This document shows positions 21,887 through 31,908 of a stretch of 64,000 bases of DNA, in pieces. The DNA comes from Symbiodinium natans (taxonomy: Eukaryota > Sar > Dinophyceae > Suessiales > Symbiodiniaceae). Both the position numbers and the translations under genes were made by a program. How positions within the stretch are numbered: the stretch's first letter is position 1; the number at the start of each line of letters is the position of its first letter. The stretch covers positions 961,025 through 1,025,024 of the forward strand of contig CAJNDS010000001.1 of NCBI GenBank assembly GCA_905221605.1, in the 5' to 3' direction. The notes below the pieces were generated by a model that saw nothing but the letters and a program-made list of their open reading frames with translations, searched no databases and was not told the origin of the DNA.

Positions 21887-22858
21887 CTTGGCCCCCCTCA
21901 AACCTAAACCCAACAAAAATAACCCGACAAGCCTACACACTCTTCCAGCGTTCTATACTGCTTTTTCCCCGAAAAGCTGGTTAGAACCCCCATGGACCCC
22001 GCCCCCCTCTCACCTACGTCCTAAACCCTACAGAACCCCACCCCCCCACCCCCCCCTCTACTTCCTTGCCTTTCTCAGCGCTCTGGTAACTGTAGGAAAG
22101 CCTGTTCTAATGCAACATCCCCCCCATCCTACATTTAACAAGGCGGTGGGGATGGGCTGAGGGTTTAGGGTTTAGGGTTTAGGGTTCTGGGGTTTGGGGT
22201 TTAGGGCTTAGGGGATTGGGGGTTATGGTTTAGGGTTCAGGGTTTGGGGTCTTTGGGTTTGGGGTTGAGGGTTTAGAGTGTGGGGTTTGGTGTTCAGGGT
22301 TTAGGGTCTTGGGGTTTGGGTGTAGGGTGCGGAAGGGAGGGCGTCAAGGAGGACTGGGGATTTTTGTTGCATGCGTTGGGGCCTTTTTGCTGTTTTCGAG
22401 GATTTGGGTGATTTGTTTTGATCATTTGGCCTTTTTCAGAAGGTTTGGGGTTCGTCTTTAGGGGGTTTTGGGTGACTTAGGGTTAGAGGGTTTGAGGCCT
22501 TAGGGTTTGACCCTGGGACTTAAAACTCCGGCCTAAACCCTATAAGCTTCATTCAAGCTCTGTGAAATCCTGGGGACGACATAAACCCTGAATGTACCCT
22601 AAACCCTAAACCCTAAACCCTAAACCCTAAACCCTAAATAACAAAAGACACGTGTGTATATACATATATATACGAACCTTCAGAGGGCTCATGGTGGCAT
22701 AGCACCAGGCCGCCCTAAGCCCGAAACCCTAACCCCTAAGCCCTATACCCTAAGCCCTACACAAGCCCCCCCCCCCCCCCCCCCCCCCCCCCCCGCCCCT
22801 CAAAAAAAAAAACTAAGCCCTAAACCCTAGACCCTAAGCCCTAAACCCCAAATCCTAT

Positions 22859-23110
22859 AGCTATTATTTGCTTAAGAACCCTTAGCAGAGTAAACAAAAC
22901 ATATTAATCCCTGTATGGCGCTTATAAGAATCTTTTCTTGACTCTATATATATATATATATATACAAATATAAATAAATAAATAAATAAATATATATATA
23001 TATATATATATATATTCATTTATTCATTTATTTATTTATATAGTTATTCCCTGTGTGTTTTTCTTTATTTTTTTTTTTGGGGGGGGGGGTTCTGAAGCAA
23101 ATAGTAGCTC
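22859..23110. mobile_element. MITE-like element, family H, with AT microsatellite inside
   Basis: Ends AGCTATTATTTGCTTAAGAA and TTCTGAAGCAAATAGTAGCT are inverted repeats. Inside lie (TA)n, (AAAT)n and (ATTT)n tracts at about 22946-23040, and the T-run/G-run switch next to the right end. The exon candidate at 23121 starts 10 bp after the element. Confidence 0.7.
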
Positions 23111-23120
23111 AAATGCATAG

Positions 23121-23202
23121 ACGGGAGCCCGAGCCTGCCGCCGTCCGCGCCCTGGTGGCGGGAACTTCAGCGATGGTGGAGCCGCGAACTTGGAGACGGG
23201 CG
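23121..23202 (+). CDS. Candidate exon, two open frames
   Basis: Acceptor ATGCATAG and donor GGCG/GTTTGG (the donor is the edge of a TTTGGGG/TTTAGGG array). Either REPEPAAVRALVAGTSAMV or DGSPSLPPSAPWWRELQRWW is encoded, depending on frame. Confidence 0.4.
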
Positions 23203-23356
23203 GTTTGGGGTTTAGGGTTTAGGGTTTAGGGCTTAGGGCTTAGGGCTTAGGGTTTAGGGTTTATAAGGGTTTAGGGTTTAAAAGGGATAAGGGTTTAGGG
23301 TTTAGGGGCTGGAAAGGAACTGCAGTCTAAATGTTCAGCACCAGTTTTGACTTCAG

Positions 23357-23424
23357 GCATTGCTACCACGAAGATTGCGACCGTTAACGCCGTCACATAC
23401 CATGAAGAGCCCTTAAAGCCTTAA
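23357..23424 (+). CDS. Candidate terminal exon
   Basis: Acceptor TTTTGACTTCAG, then IATTKIATVNAVTYHEEPLK, Pro and TAA. The stop is in unique sequence, so this reads as a genuine 3' coding end. Gene unknown. Confidence 0.5.
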
Positions 23425-23771
23425 CCGGTTTCAGCCTAAAACCCTTGTGAAATTCTGGATACTGTAACTGCCATATAACGCACACAGAAGATCAGAAAGG
23501 CTTCGGATGTTCTTTTGGCAAGGACAAGGGCCATCGAACGACCTTCGGTGTTGTTGTTTAGGCGTTGAGGGCAAACGACCCGCCGAACCGAAAGAGAGAC
23601 GGCCATGAAATTTAGGGTTTATCTTAGGGTAGCTACATGGTCGCCTGAGGCCTGAATCGGGGAACCCTTATATACGATCATATACTCTGTAACACCCAAG
23701 GGTCCATACTTCAGAACCCTTTAAAGAAGGCAAGGGGACATGTTCAGGGACCATAGCTTCTCTTGCAGTTT

Positions 23772-23942
23772 CTTGGTAGCCCAGCAACCATATTTTGAGA
23801 AGGGCACCCTTTTTTTGTGTTGGCTGCTACTTTTTTTAAGGCAACCTTAAGAACCATAAAAAGAAAAGGGAAAAGGGTTCAGGGTTTAGGGTTTAGGGGT
23901 TTAGGGGTTTAGGGGTTTAGGGTTCAGGCCCTGGGCTGCCCC
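23772..23942. mobile_element. Family B element interrupted by a TTTAGGG array
   Basis: The left part (CTTGGTAGCCCAGCAACCAT, then GGGCACCCTTTTTTT) and the right end (CCCTGGGCTGCC) match the compact copy at 16621. Between AAAGGGT and the right end sits a TTTAGGG/TTTAGGGG array (about 23880-23926). Confidence 0.65.
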
Positions 23943-23973
23943 AGGTTTTAGGGATTTTAGGGACCCCAAGCCA

Positions 23974-24058
23974 CTACTTGGAAGCTCTTTAGACTTGGTA
24001 CATCTCCTTAGTATCCCCGAAAAACCCTACTTACTAAGTCAAAAGAGCTTCCAAGTAG
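23974..24058. mobile_element. Short hairpin element
   Basis: Inverted repeats of about 27 bp: CTACTTGGAAGCTCTTTAGA against the complement of AAGAGCTTCCAAGTAG. Related to family C only by the outermost TACTTGGA. Confidence 0.6.
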
Positions 24059-24693
24059 GGCTTGAGGGGCTTGGGGACCTCTATGCAAACTCTACATGGC
24101 AGCGGCGGGGTTCCTAAACCCCTGTAGGGTTCAGGGGTTTCAGGAGCCCCGAGCCCTAAACCCCAAACCCTAAACCCCAAACCCGACACCCCAAACCCTA
24201 GACTCCAAATCCCTAAACCCTAGACCCTAAATCCAAAACCCTAAACCCTAAACCCCAAACCCTAAACCCCAAACCCCAAACCCCAAACCCGAACCCTAAA
24301 CCCCAAACCCCAAACCCCGAACCGCAAAACCCTAAACCCTAAACCCCAAACCCGAAACCCCAAACCCCAAACCTCAAAACCCTAAACCCTAAACCCTTTT
24401 TTAGGTTTCGGGGCCCAAGGGGGTGTGAGGCGCCCACCGGAATCGGCCCACGCCGCTCCGCCTGTTCTGCGAGGCGCACCTCGGGTGTGCTTAAGGTTTC
24501 ATTAAGGTTTTAGGGCTTAGGGTTTGGGGTTTAGGGTCTAGGGTTTGGGGTTTAGGGTTTGGGGTTTGGGGTTTCGGGTTTGGGGTTTGGGGTTTTGGGG
24601 TTCTGGGGTTTTGGGGTCGCAGCCCTAAACCCTGAAGACCCGAAGCTTGCTCTCCGCCTGCGACACAAAGGGTTCAGGGTTTAGGGTTTAGGC

Positions 24694-24842
24694 TACTTGG
24701 AGGTTCGTGGTACTGAGTAACCTAATTCTATTCTAACTGTACTTATAACCCACTTGTAACCCTGTCAGGGTACTGGATGGGCTTCTATGCGGGTCATGCC
24801 TGCATTTTCAAAGGGTTACTAAGTACCATGAACCTCCAAGTA
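24694..24842. mobile_element. MITE-like element, family C
   Basis: TACTTGGAGGTTCGTGGTAC at the left and its near complement (GTACCATGAACCTCCAAGTA) at the right. Same length and interior pattern as 8883-9029. Confidence 0.75.
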
Positions 24843-24916
24843 CGGTTTAAGTCTCTGTGGCTTGGGGCGTTGGGCTGGTTAGGGTTTAGGGCTCAGGGTT
24901 TAGGGTTTAGGGCTTG

Positions 24917-25023
24917 CTAATTACTTCCCAAATGCGGCCACGGCGCCATTCTCCACAGTGCCGCGTTCTCTGCAGCCATCCCGTCGATGAGTGCTTCACG
25001 TTGCATCTCGGCCGTCGGAAGAA
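24917..25023 (-). CDS. Candidate terminal exon
   Basis: After GTGTGAG the minus strand encodes LPTAEMQREALIDGMAAENA and then ALWRMAPWPHLGSN and TAG. Helical and amphipathic. A plus frame (MRPRRHSPQCRVLCSHP) is also open, but the minus frame looks more like protein. Confidence 0.45.
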
Positions 25024-25542
25024 CTCACACCCTTAACGGGGACCTTAGGGGTTCGGGTTTAGGGTTTAGGGTTTAGGGTTTAGGGTTTAGGGTCTTTGAA
25101 TTAGCATGTGGACTTTTTCTGTGTAGAATATACTGCAACCAAGCAAGGGTTCTAAAAGGAGGTTCCTGTACTATAACTCTGGAGTATCTGGATTTGTGTG
25201 TAGAATGTACTGCAACCAAGCAAGGGTGCTAGAAATGGATAGTGCTGCCAACTCCTGAGGCCACTGTGCTATGACTCCATGATAGCCCCACTATCCATCT
25301 TATAGTAAGGGTATCCTTTTTTGGGGGGTTGGTTACGTTATAAGCAGGCTACGTACTAGCAGGACCAAACAAAAGGGGCAGATGGGTTAGAAACCCCCTC
25401 AGCCGGGTCGAGGGGGTTGCTACTCTTTGCCTAGGAACCCCGCCCCCGAAAATCAATCATCCATATACGGGCCATATAGGGATCAACATTGCATATTTTT
25501 TTCTGGGGTTTAGGGTTCAGGGTTCAGGGTGAACCCTCTTAA

Positions 25543-25656
25543 GGCCGCAGCTGCAGCTTTCCAGCGGACAAAACTCAGGTCACGGAGTCTCCGCGCAAAT
25601 ACATGGTCATCCAGGTGAAGGGCTCAAGTTATTCTTCCGCCTGCTACAAAACCTAA
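25543..25656 (+). CDS. Candidate terminal exon
   Basis: Encodes SFPADKTQVTESPRKYMVIQ then VKGSSYSSACYKT and TAA. Possible acceptor CAGCTGCAG near 25555; an internal CCAG/GTGAAG could be a donor. The segment reads as a compact beta-type C-terminus. Family unknown. Confidence 0.45.
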   Translation, partial: GRSCSFPADKTQVTESPRKYMVIQVKGSSYSSACYKT

Positions 25657-25944
25657 GCCCATTTCAGGTGGGTGGTTTCCCCTTTTGGCCTCTTTTTCAA
25701 CCCTTGTACGAAAAAACACCTAGTGCCCTTATATGCCCCGTACCCATCTAGGGGGGGACTCCGAAAACCCTTGAGCTCCTAAACCGTTTCGGGTTTTAGT
25801 AGGGTTTACGTTTAGGGTGTAGGATATAGGGTGTAGGGCTTATGGATCTTCATCCTTAGCATACCAGAAGGCTCAGAGTTTAAAAAGGCGCTCGGCCGTA
25901 GGGATTCAAACTCCTCAGTCCCTCAGTGTAGAGGGTTTCCTGAT

Positions 25945-26259
25945 CTTGACAGCCCAGTAACCATAATATAACAAGGGCACCTCTTTTTGGTTTTGGTGAC
26001 TTTATAAGCTAGGCTGCCCAGTAACCTAGGCTGCCCTTTTTTGCTTAAAGGGGTTTATAAGGGAACCTGCTTAAAGGGGTTTATAAGGGAACCTAAACCC
26101 CCCAAAAAGGGAATAAGGGTACTACTGGGCATCCTAGTAAGGGAACCCATAGCCAAAAGAATGGTAAAAGGGTCCCGAAACCCTAAACCCTAAACCCTAA
26201 ACCTAAACCCTAAACCTAAACAAACCCAAAACCCTAAAGGGTACCACTGCGCCACCAAG
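25945..26259. mobile_element. Family B element with a nested family A element and an array
   Basis: The left end CTTGACAGCCCAGTAACCAT and right end GGGTACCACTGCGCCACCAAG match family B. A family A element (26009-26137) is inserted in it with a TAAG duplication. A CCCTAAA array (about 26177-26238) sits between AAAGGGT and AAAGGGTACC, the same internal position as in the copies at 23772 and 60510. Confidence 0.7.
26009..26137. mobile_element. MITE-like element, family A
   Basis: Terminal inverted repeats CTAGGCTGCCCAGTA and TACTGGGCATCCTAG; flanking TAAG on both sides (26005-26008 and 26138-26141). The interior contains a 26-bp direct duplication around TTAAAGGGGTTTATAAGGGA. Confidence 0.85.
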
Positions 26260-26439
26260 TTACAAAGACAGCCCCAAACCCTTGAGTGCCAATTGGCCCT
26301 ACTTTCCTCCTAAAACTAAGCCGCAACCCTACACACTAACCCTAAACCCTAGAACCTAAACGCTAAACCCTAAACCCTAAACGCTAAACCCTAAACCTAA
26401 ACCCTAAACCCTAAACCCTAAGTTCCGATCACACCTCAG

Positions 26440-26511
26440 TTGAGGCCAGCAGCATCTCCATCAGCGCTGATGGAGGCCGAGAACACGGTGAGGAGATTCG
26501 CCAATCTGCAG
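26440..26511 (+). CDS. Candidate exon, acidic
   Basis: After acceptor CACCTCAG the frame encodes EASSISISADGGREHGEEIR, then QSA. The donor is either CACG/GTGAGG near 26487 or GCAG/GTTTCG at 26512. CCCTAAA on the left, TTTAGGG on the right. Confidence 0.45.
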
Positions 26512-26919
26512 GTTTCGGCGGTTTATGGGGGTTTAGGGTTTTAAGGTTGATGCCGTTTAGGGTTTAGGGCTAGGGTTTAGGGTTTATGGTTTAGGGTTTG
26601 GGGTTTGGGGTTTGGGGTTTAGGGTTTAGGGTTTAGGGTGGAGGGTTTAGGGTTCCGTTTAGGGTTTAGGGCTAGGGTTTAGGGTTGAGGGTTTAGGGTT
26701 CAGGGTTTGAGCTCCAGGGTTTTGGGGCTTTTGCAGGCTTCGGGAGTTTTACATGGTCGAGGGCTCAGGGGCTTACGTGGAGTTAGGTGGAGTTAGGAAG
26801 ATCGGAAGGCAGGGATCAGGCTGTGTCACACCCCCCAACCCTCCCCGATTCTGATCACGCTCTTGATGAGGCGGGGTGACTTCGGAGGTTTAGGGTTTAG
26901 GGTTTTGGGGTTGTTGTGG

Positions 26920-26979
26920 GAAGGGGTAGCCCATCCAGACTATAAAAACCGTCTGGTCTTGGGAATCTGGGACGACTGA
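26920..26979 (+). CDS. Candidate terminal exon fragment
   Basis: EGVAHPDYKNRLVLGIWDD followed by TGA in unique sequence. Protein-like (the DYKNRLVLGIWDD stretch is convincing), but the acceptor is not clear. Near 27000 a good acceptor CCCCCACAG suggests a further exon start. Confidence 0.4.
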   Translation, partial: EGVAHPDYKNRLVLGIWDD

Positions 26980-27131
26980 GCCTTGCCATCCCCCACAGTC
27001 AACCCCGCGAAGGGCCGTTGGAAGGGATTTAGGGCTTAGCGTTTAGGGTTTAGGGTTAGGGTTTAGGGTTTAGGGTTTAGGGTTTAGGGTGTAGAAAAAA
27101 ACCCGGCTTTTTCGAGTTTGAGGGCTTACCC

Positions 27132-27237
27132 TAAGGGTCCATGTACCCTAAATAGGGAGTACTTGGGCCTTAAAGTATTTGCTATATAGGGGCTTTGGGG
27201 CGCAAGTGTATAGTAATTAGGCACATGGACCCCTAGG
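27132..27237. mobile_element. MITE-like element, family E, intact copy
   Basis: Left end TAAGGGTCCATGTACC and right end GGCACATGGACCCCTAGGG are inverted repeats. Internal TACTTGGGCC on the left faces GCGCAAGTGTA on the right. Left-half relatives lie at 27296-27365 and 62525-62600, and a fuller diverged one at about 34085-34185. Confidence 0.65.
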
Positions 27238-27487
27238 GCTTATCAGAATTCAGGCTACAGGGCGTAGGGTTTTGACGTTTAGGGCTTTGTTCGCCCTCAG
27301 GGGTCCATGTACCTATGTAGTTCGTACTTGGGCCACAAAGCTACTACTGTATGGGAACCCCCTTAGGCCCAAGCCAAGTACCCTAAACCCGAGACCTAGA
27401 CCCTAAACCCAATACCTAGACCCTAAACCTAATACCCTAAGCCCCAAACCCTAAACCCTAAACCCTAAACCCTATTGTACTATATAG

Positions 27488-27544
27488 GTAACAGGTGGAA
27501 GGATGATCATGTCTTGAAGGAAATGAGGGATCCCCATACATCAG
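27488..27544 (+). CDS. Candidate small exon with strong splice sites
   Basis: Acceptor ACTATATAG and donor CATCAG/GTAATC enclose 57 nt encoding NRWKDDHVLKEMRDPHTS. CCCTAAA array upstream; GGGTTTAGGGGG downstream. Product unknown, but sites and composition agree. Confidence 0.55.
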
Positions 27545-27830
27545 GTAATCGCCACAAGGGTTTAGGGGGTTTTTTCGGGGTGAGAAGGGTTTAGGGGTTC
27601 TTTACGGGGGTGATATGTCGGGTCTTAAGCAGAATTCTCTGGTCTTCAGGGTTTTTGGGGTTGCTTAGGTTTTTGGTGATGGTTGTTTGTTGACGTTTGG
27701 GGCGTTAGGGTGCTTCAGGGGTTTTAGGGCCCGAACCCTAAACCCCTAAACCCAAACCCCAAACCCCAAAACCCTAAACCCGAAGCCCTAAGAGCCTAAA
27801 CCCTAAACCCTAAACCCTAAACCCTAAACC

Positions 27831-27893
27831 GGCTTTGTGGGCCAGCATGGCTCCAAGCTACTTGGCTCCACGAACTCTTGGGCCCCCACATAG
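27831..27893 (+). CDS. Candidate terminal exon fragment
   Basis: GFVGQHGSKLLGSTNSWAPT followed by TAG. Between CCCTAAA (left) and CTTAGGG/TTTAGGG (right). Short, so moderate to low support. Confidence 0.3.
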   Translation, partial: GFVGQHGSKLLGSTNSWAPT

Positions 27894-27977
27894 TTGGGGC
27901 TTAGGGTTTAGGGTTTAGGGTTTAGGGCTTAGGGCTTAGGGTAGGGTTTAGGGTTAACAGCAAAAGCCCTGACACAC

Positions 27978-28332
27978 CCTGCTGGCGCTCGATCTCCTCG
28001 CGCGGGCTTCTCCAGCCGTGTTCGCGTGACCTGCGTTCCCGGATCAGCGGTTTCTTCGCCACTTGGCCAGCGAGGGCAACCGCTGCCTGCTCTGCCAGCA
28101 GGCGGTCCAAAAACCCTAAACCCTAAACCCTAAACCCTAAACCCTAAACCCTAAACCCTAAAGCGTCCTCTTTAGTGTCAGAGGCGGACGAATCCTCGGG
28201 ATCGTCTTCCTGGCCAGCGGTCGGAGCTCTGTACAGCGAGCTTGCTAGGCGGCGTTGACCGCACTCCGGGTTCATCACAATGGATGTGGCTGTGCCACAA
28301 CCTAGCTTCCCAAAACCCTTGAAACAGACCAC
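27978..28332 (-). CDS. Two-exon candidate split by an array
   Basis: Exon a (28332-28165) encodes VCFKGFGKLGCGTATSIVMN and later EDDPEDSSASDTKED. Exon b (28104-27978) encodes RLLAEQAAVALAGQVAKKPL and then RERRSREHGWRSPREEIERQ, ending at donor CAGG/GTGTGT. Dropping 60 bp (array plus one copy of a 4-bp repeat) joins ...TKED to RLLAEQ in frame. Basic, helical C-terminal part. Product unknown; the true 5' limit of exon a is not determined. Confidence 0.5.
28105..28168. repeat. CCCTAAA array flanked by GTCC direct repeats, within a reading frame
   Basis: GTCC occurs at 28105-28108 and 28165-28168, with 56 bp of CCCTAAA repeats between. On the coding (minus) strand the array reads TTTAGGG. Both repeat copies sit in the same codon phase (GAC), so removal is frame-neutral. 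The repeat-shifted ends do not give a GT/GC/GA...AG pair, so splicing would need slightly different sites. Confidence 0.65.
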
Positions 28333-28469
28333 ATGACAGTCACGAAACGGAAACCCTCAACCCAATACCGCAAAACCTAAACCCTGACTGAACCCTAAAC
28401 CCTGAACCCCAAACCCTAAACCCTGAACCCTAAACCCTAAACCCATCTACGAATCCCAAAAAAATCCTT

Positions 28470-28513
28470 TTAAGCGGCCTTTCGGAGCTCTGTGCCTTCA
28501 GCCGGAGCATCGC
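28470..28513 (-). CDS. Candidate terminal exon
   Basis: Acceptor CACGCCCCAG, then DAPAEGTELRKAA and TAA. It follows a CCCCAAA/CCCTAAA array on the coding strand. Short, but sites and stop agree. Confidence 0.4.
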
Positions 28514-29169
28514 CTGGGGCGTGGATTGGGTTTGGGGTTTGGGGTTTGGGGTTTGGGGTTTGGGGTTTAGGGTTTAGGGTTTAGGGTTTAGGGTTTAGGG
28601 TTTAGGGTTTAGGGTTTAGGGTTTAGGTTGAGGGGTTAGGGGTTTAGGGTCTTATAGTTGGGGGGGTAAGGGGTTGTAGAGTTTGGGTTTTGGGGTTTGG
28701 GGGTTTATGAGGCTTGCGGCTTCGGTTTTTGGGCTTAGGTTTTGGAGCTTCGGGGTTTATAGGATTTGGGGCTTGGGTTTCAGGGCTTGGGTTTTTAATT
28801 GGGGTTGCGGGCCTTTGTTTTTGTCGGGTTTGCGCTTGGGCATTAGGGGTTTGGGTTTTAAGGTTGAGGTTTGGGGGTTTTGGGGTTTAAGGATTGGAGT
28901 TTGGGTTTTGGGGTTTGGGGTTTAGGCTTTGCATGGGTGGTTACAGTTCACAGGGTTTAGGGTTGCGGGGCGAAGGGGGAGGGGAAGAGGGTAATTTGTT
29001 CTTTTGTTTGTTGGTGTTGCTCTAACACGCTTCTGTCTTGTTTGGGAGATTTGGTGTGTGCTGTGTTTTCCAGTTCTTTCGGCTTAGAGCTTCACTCAAA
29101 ACCCTCAACCCTTTAAACCCTCAACCCTAAACCCTCAACCCTCAACCCTCAACCCCTAAACCCGAAACC

Positions 29170-29259
29170 GCCGCGCCAGCAGGCTTCGCCCACTCATGTC
29201 GCGGGGCACTTGCTCAGCTCCGAGCTGGCCAGGCGATTGTTGCGCAGGCATCTCTGGAT
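29170..29259 (+). CDS. Candidate exon
   Basis: Encodes RQQASPTHVAGHLLSSELAR followed by RLLRRHLWINK: a helical, basic segment. It precedes a hairpin element (29280-29387) and the exon pair 29467-29810 on the same strand, so it may be the 5' neighbour in one gene. Boundaries uncertain. Confidence 0.45.
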
Positions 29260-29279
29260 TAACAAGGGAAGTAATCAGA

Positions 29280-29387
29280 ATATGGGTAGTTTCCGAAACT
29301 AGGGTCCCTTTTGGGTAACTCTTACAAGGCGGCACCCTTTGAAAAGGGACCCCAAAAAGGGACTCTAATTAAGAGAACTACCCATAT
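29280..29387. mobile_element. Hairpin element between two exon candidates
   Basis: ATATGGGTAGTT...AGGGTCCCTTTT on the left is the imperfect complement of AAAAGGGACTC...AACTACCCATAT on the right. Positioned in the putative intron between 29259 and 29467. Confidence 0.6.
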
Positions 29388-29466
29388 GAGTTTGGGGGTA
29401 TTCTATCATAAGAGTTACACAAGGACCATGCGGGGATACTATTCGTCATTATTCCGACCCCTGTAG

Positions 29467-29810
29467 TCCAGCCGGCGATGTTTTCGGGCGGCGGACAGCG
29501 CAGTCAACCTTCTCCAACAGGTACAAAACTATCATTATAGGAACTTGAAAAAAAGCGATTGTACAAGGCCTGGAAGCCTCAAACCCTGAACGCCCTAAAC
29601 CCTATACCCTAAACCCCTGAACCCTAAACCCTAAAACCCTAAAACCCTAAAACCCTAAAACCCTAAAACCCTAAAACCCTAAAACCCTAAAACCCTAAAA
29701 TCCTAAAACCCTAAGACCCTAAAACCCTAAAACAGAACAACGTGCGGGAGAACTGGGCCCAATGCCTCGCGATGGCTCGACGCATCGTTCAGACACTGTT
29801 GAAGCCTTTG
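29467..29810 (+). CDS. Two phase-compatible exons around a CCCTAAAA array
   Basis: Exon 1 is 29467-29520 (acceptor CCTGTAG, donor CAACAG/GTACAA). Exon 2 is 29736-29810 (acceptor TAAAACAG, donor TTTG/GTTGGG). Lengths 54 and 75 nt keep frame. One frame gives CFRAADSAVNLLQQ joined to NNVRENWAQCLAMARRIVQT. Another, also open across both, gives FSGGGQRSQPSPT joined to EQRAGELGPMPRDGSTH. The first reads as helical protein. The intron contains an array of octamer CCCTAAAA. Confidence 0.55.
29632..29735. repeat. CCCTAAAA octamer array
   Basis: About twelve 8-nt units (one extra A). It ends directly in the acceptor TAAAACAG of the exon at 29736, so the array supplies the 3' end of the intron. A TTTTAGGG array of the same octamer occurs at 57560-57620. 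Confidence 0.85.
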
Positions 29811-29988
29811 GTTGGGTTTAGGGTTTAGGGTTTAGGGTTTAGGGTTTAGGGTTTAGGGTTTAGGGTTTAGGGTTTAGGGTTTAGGGTTTCGGGTTTAGGG
29901 TTTCGGGTTTAGGGTTTCGGGTTTAGGGTTTCGGGTTTAGGGTTTGCTGTGATAGGGCGTAGATGCTGTGAAGGTTAGGTGTTTTTGC

Positions 29989-30099
29989 TCCGTGAGGCGC
30001 GAAGAGCAGCTTTGGCCCGATTGTGGAAGGCCATCTAACATTTTTCTCCCACCCCACGCCGTCCGAGGCGGCAAAGCCACCCACACCTATTCCTTTTAG
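29989..30099 (+). CDS. Candidate terminal exon
   Basis: SVRREEQLWPDCGRPSNIFL then PPHAVRGGKATHTYSF and TAG. It lies 3' of the 29467-29810 exon pair with one TTTAGGG/TTTCGGG array between, so it could be the last exon of that gene. Acceptor not certain. Confidence 0.4.
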   Translation, partial: SVRREEQLWPDCGRPSNIFLPPHAVRGGKATHTYSF

Positions 30100-30114
30100 G
30101 GTTTAGGCCTAAAC

Positions 30115-30336
30115 TCAAGCCAACTGCTTACTGACATAAAGCTTCTTCATTCCATCACGGTGGTCGCCAGCCCGGTTCAGGTTCACAAAAAAGCCACAGG
30201 GCAGAAAGGCCCAGAGGGCCTGGGCAACCAGGACAAAGGTGGAGTGCAAGGAAGGTGCAGGGTTGTAAAGCAGGAATTTCGGCCCAGGGGGCCTAGGAGA
30301 GCTTGGGGTGCTCACAAAAGCCGTTTTTTCCGTCAA
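30115..30336 (-). CDS. Hypothetical ORF with one hydrophobic segment
   Basis: The minus frame carries SSPRPPGPKFLLYNPAP, a hydrophobic stretch LVAQALWAFLPCGFFV that could span a membrane, and a basic C-terminus (DGMKKLYVSKQLA). The island 30100-30530 is also open on the plus strand (MVASPVQVHKKATGQKG...), so strand is uncertain. Confidence 0.3.
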   Translation of the reverse strand: MTEKTAFVSTPSSPRPPGPKFLLYNPAPSLHSTFVLVAQALWAFLPCGFFVNLNRAGDHRDGMKKLYVSKQLA

Positions 30337-30999
30337 AATGAGCCACGCCCAGGGTCATGACGTGAGCGTTTAGGGTTCTAAGGGACCAGTACTGGTCCCG
30401 ACAAGAACGTGTTCCGGTACCCGGTACCGGGCTCACGTGGGCGCTACCGACCCCCATGCTGTGGGAGGCGGGCGAGCGATCTGGGTCGGCTTGCGCCAAT
30501 GAGGTCGAAGGGCTTAAGCGCGGGCGGCCTAGGCCCTGAGTTTCGGGTTTAGGGTTTAGGGTTTTAGGGTTTAGGGCTTAGGGCTTAGGGCTTAGGTTTA
30601 GGGTTTAGGGTTTAGGGTTTAGGGTTTAGGGTTTAGGGTTTAGGGTTTAGGGCTTAGGGTTTAGGGCTGAGGCCACCAGCTGGGACTTCAGGGCTTTAAG
30701 GTGCTTAGGCGACTAATAGGGGCTTCAGGGACGGGAATCGTGGGTTTTCGGTTAAGTATTTTAGGGTTTAGGGTTTAGGGTTTAGGGTTCCGGATATGTG
30801 AAACCTACATCCCATCGACATCAAGAAACCGAGCTCAGGCCCGGTTCGGGGTTTAAGGTCTATGGCTTACACCCTGTCCCCCCCCAAAAAAAAAACAAAA
30901 AAGACAAAAACTCCCCCAAACCCAAGGGTTCAACGGTAGGCCTTCATGAGCCTTTGATTCAACCCCCCGACAAATACGCCTTCTTGAGTTAAGGGGTAT

Positions 31000-31800
31000 A
31001 AGGAGGGACCCCTAGAACGGACCCCTGATCATATTCCCCTATACAACCCCTCTAGAGACCTTCTAGAGGTTTGCATAGTCCTCATACAAGTAGCCCTACA
31101 TTACGCCTGAAGTCCCTCAGAAGGGTCCCCCCCTTAGCAGCTGGATTGCGCCCCATAAAAAAATATCCCCATGGCTTACCTGAAAAGAGTGGCAAACCGA
31201 AAGTAACCCCTATCACCCTCAACCCAACCTCTAAAACTCCCCATCCTCCAAAGTGAAGCCCCTGCAAGTGTGCAGTTCCTTTTGCTACTATCGGTTGTGT
31301 CAGCCAAACCATGGAGGGGGGGACCGGGGTGGGGGTAACCCTCAAACCGAAAACCCCGAAACCCCTCCCAAAACCTGAAACCCTGAAACCCCTCAAAGAT
31401 TAAGCAACTAAACACCTAGCACGCAAACCATAAACATCCAAAGCCACAAAGCTCCTAAATTCCTAGCCCCTGCCTCTAATCCCCTAAACGCCCACAAGCC
31501 CCGAAACCCCAAATCCCCCAAGCCCCACAAACCCTGATGCCGGAAACTGACTGTTTTTTATAAGGGAATGAGGGAATGAGCTACCTTATATCCCCCTATC
31601 TATACCCTTTAAGGGATAATATAGCGTACAGTACCTTATTTCCTCCTTCCCTGCTAACCAACAGCAAGTAAACCCCTTAAAGTCCTAGGTGGGATAAGGG
31701 GGATCCTTGAAAGGGAACCCCTTCTTGACCCTTTTCTGGCTCTCTTAACAAGGGACCTTATTCAGAGGGTCTTTCTCCCCCAGGGTCCCACTCATCCTAT
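31000..31800. other. Mostly non-coding stretch with dispersed elements
   Basis: Holds the second copy of the 12.4-kb repeat (30993-31060), a long C-rich unique section (31090-31550) where the open frames are proline-rich and unconvincing, a family I element (31562-31655) and unique sequence to 31800 with no exon I can support. Confidence 0.5.
31562..31655. mobile_element. MITE-like element, family I
   Basis: AAGGGAATGAGGGAATGAG at the left against CCTCCTTCCCTGCTA at the right, with ACCCTTTAAGGGAT in the middle. Matches the copy at 47557-47637 across its length. Confidence 0.65.
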
Positions 31801-31819
31801 CCCTTATGAAGCCTGAACA

Positions 31820-31908
31820 TTTGGGCTCCGAGCTCCTTCGTCTGGTTCCGCGCCCGGGGGAGCTCGTCAGCCTATTGTGTCTTCCCAGAAGGGCTTCGGG
31901 CTTAGAGG
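31820..31908 (+). CDS. Candidate exon
   Basis: FGLRAPSSGSAPGGARQPIV then SSQKGFG; the donor is the GT at the edge of a TTTAGGG array. Ser/Gly/Ala-rich. The acceptor is not clear. Confidence 0.35.

Noticed and set aside
25880-25960. tRNA-like GGATTCAAACTCC
   Set aside because: No A box at the right distance and no cloverleaf pairing.
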